Positions 63,701 through 64,000 of a stretch of 64,000 nucleotides of DNA are shown here, piece by piece. The notes under the pieces are model-generated. The model saw nothing but the letters and a program-made list of their open reading frames with translations. It ran no database searches and was not told the origin of the DNA. The stretch spans positions 40,778,295-40,842,294 of the forward strand of contig NC_092640.1 in assembly GCF_039555335.1 (NCBI RefSeq), given 5' to 3'. Numbering within the stretch: position 1 is the first letter of the stretch; every line of letters begins with the position of its first letter. A program made the position numbers and the translations under genes. Origin of the DNA: Amphiura filiformis (taxonomy: Eukaryota > Echinodermata > Ophiuroidea > Amphilepidida > Amphiuridae).

Positions 63701-64000
63701 GATAGATCTCATCAACATATGTATTTTGGTGGTTAAATGGTCAAAATTGGTCGAAAATCTTTCGAATTATGAATTTTCAAAGTTTCCCATTCTGACCGGT
63801 CATTGGAACGAAATAAAATGACAAAGTCCAAAAATAGCAATTGGGAGCAAAATTGGCATAAGCATATATTTACCTTTATATATTTCTTTATTTTAAGATA
63901 TATGCAAACATGAAACAAGCATATTGTGAAAGTATCAAAGGGGTTTCTTATGAAATGGCACTTTACTACTCAATGGCATAAATTATTTTGTCAAACCGAG
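54428..64000 (+). CDS. ADAM metalloprotease (meltrin-like), 5' part, runs off the window
   Basis: ADAMs are membrane-anchored zinc proteases that shed surface proteins. Exons: 54428-54509, 54811-54926, 57517-57593, 57773-57851, 58077-58153, 58771-58889, 60032-60162, 61364-61432, 62029-62204 and 63030-63114, all GT-AG and in phase, 337 residues so far. The start is the first Met after an in-frame stop at 54395. Residues 1-16 form a signal peptide. The prodomain has YEVVKPKQL (45-53), the basic site RNKR (56-59), HHCYYHGSVRGIEDSNVALS and a likely cysteine-switch Cys181 in RPKQKCSQ. RRRKR (204-208) is a furin site; the protease domain starts DVHTEMKHVELFIVNDYAEF and contains LNIRVALVGVEVW and DNAQLV. 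It resembles ADAM9/12/19 most by eye. The HExxH zinc motif should be in the next exon, beyond 64000, so activity cannot be judged. Confidence 0.93.
54720..54808 (+). repeat. (TTTA)n(TTTG)n microsatellite abutting the ADAM exon 2 acceptor
   Basis: About 14 ATTT units pass directly into about eight TTTG units, and the last one runs into TTTCAG at 54805-54810. The microsatellite therefore supplies the pyrimidine-rich part of the acceptor. Confidence 0.95.
54927..57516 (+). other. ADAM intron 2
   Basis: Contains the TTAA-flanked element at 56366-56708 and a twofold CAGGCTAGTTAAAATT repeat near 55877-55915. CTGTTTGTTTGTCTTTTTG near 56190-56222 is a T/G-rich tract. Otherwise nothing recognised. 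Confidence 0.45.
56366..56708. mobile_element. TTAA-flanked MITE in ADAM intron 2
   Basis: TTAA lies at 56362-56365 and 56709-56712. Ends GGTACCAGTTGTGCTC and ATAACTGGGACT are related in reverse. Inside, GTATATCCTAAATAAAGACA faces its complement near 56660-56692. No coding frame. Confidence 0.7.
58948..59245. mobile_element. MITE with TACCGTAAAAACTCGAT left end
   Basis: ACTCGATAGTTAGCACATGT and the mirrored AGCACATATGCTAATTATTG mark the two sides, with AGCGCTTTTGAAAACAT facing ATGTTTTAAAAGCGCT inside. A related element may lie at 62760-62940 (ACCGTAAAAATCG and mirrored AAACTACCGTAAAAA). Confidence 0.6.
59437..59698. mobile_element. Palindromic element, 262 bp, in ADAM intron 6
   Basis: TGTAATACACATTTTATGGC and its near complement ending CTGTATTACA are the ends. 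The arms are about 120 bp and the turn is at GAAAAGCCGTCGGGTTTTCC. A half copy lies upstream of the gene at 53731-53850. Confidence 0.85.
60300..60960. mobile_element. AAACGTTTT-rich MITE cluster in ADAM intron 7
   Basis: CAGCAAACACAAC at 60418 and GTGTTTGCTGGG ending near 60701 bound one unit; a second TGTGTTTGCTGGGA end lies at about 60960. AAATGTCGGGTTATATAAAG and its complement CCTTTATATAACCCGACATT recur on both sides. At least two related units are joined. Confidence 0.75.
61500..61650 (+). mobile_element. Possible Penelope-like terminal fragment
   Basis: GAACGTTTCGAACTTCG, TTTGTCAACACTATTGTTGT and CTGGTTGCCAGTTCG resemble the terminal words found at 43610-43740 beside the Penelope-like fossil. 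No coding part is attached here. Confidence 0.4.
62292..62732. mobile_element. TTAA-flanked MITE, 441 bp, in ADAM intron 9
   Basis: TTAA lies at 62288-62291 and 62733-62736. AGCCATAATGTGTGATTTGC at the left and its complement with one mismatch at the right form the ends. It holds a perfect 22-bp palindrome at 62447-62468 (ACCGGGTCGACCCGGT core with flanking A/T). The 101-codon frame across it is a by-product. Confidence 0.88.
63115..64000 (+). other. ADAM intron 10, nothing recognised
   Basis: The donor at 63115 is GTTAGA, weaker than the others in the gene. I looked for the next exon, which should encode HELGHNFG-like sequence, and did not find it before the window end. Confidence 0.55.

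Overview
The window looks like nuclear DNA from a deuterostome animal, most likely an echinoderm; I cannot fix the species. It is AT-rich and intron-rich, carries many short inverted-repeat transposons, and shows an excess of the palindrome TAGGCCTA. Four host genes can be read by joining exons at GT/AG splice sites.

(1) DDOST, plus strand, 507-25712, is the 48-kDa subunit of the ER oligosaccharyltransferase. It has ten exons, is complete and reads open throughout. Its first intron is 14.7 kb and packed with transposons. (2) A beta-tubulin gene, minus strand, 30870-36886, has three exons and all its parts, but a run of five A residues throws the frame after Lys58. (3) A beta-microseminoprotein (MSMB/PSP94)-like gene, minus strand, 43261-48660, encodes a small secreted ten-cysteine protein and has a TATA promoter and a non-coding first exon. 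(4) The 5' part of an ADAM metalloprotease gene, plus strand, runs from 54428 past the window end. It covers the signal peptide, prodomain, cysteine switch, furin site and the front half of the protease domain. DDOST and tubulin are convergent; the microseminoprotein and ADAM genes are divergent. They share no evident pathway, except that DDOST glycosylates secreted proteins and both the microseminoprotein and ADAM enter the secretory route.

Nearly everything else is repeat. Elements flanked by TTAA lie at 1849-4755, 16438-16797, 56366-56708 and 62292-62732, with a weaker case at 52733-53070. hAT-type elements with 8-bp target duplications lie at 10498-11698 and 16366-16898. A Tc1 remnant (51204-52710) contains another inserted element. 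A mariner-like transposase tail lies at 14280-14715. A 4.2-kb inverted-repeat element (6119-10298) was invaded by a 2.0-kb element (8274-10271) carrying a spaced motif pair. There are also a LINE fragment (37505-38975), Penelope-like fossils near the microseminoprotein gene, a recent 845-bp tandem duplication in DDOST intron 7 and several microsatellites.

The observations most worth a second look are a histone-type 3' stem-loop 32 nt after the mariner-like transposase stop codon, the recurrent GATGTGACA/GTGAACGGAA motif pair in the 2-kb element, the tubulin frame break close to an ancient intron position, the tandem splice donors in the microseminoprotein gene, and the 29-bp expansion of the Tc1 catalytic motif. 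Everything here was read by eye; no alignment, folding or database search was run.
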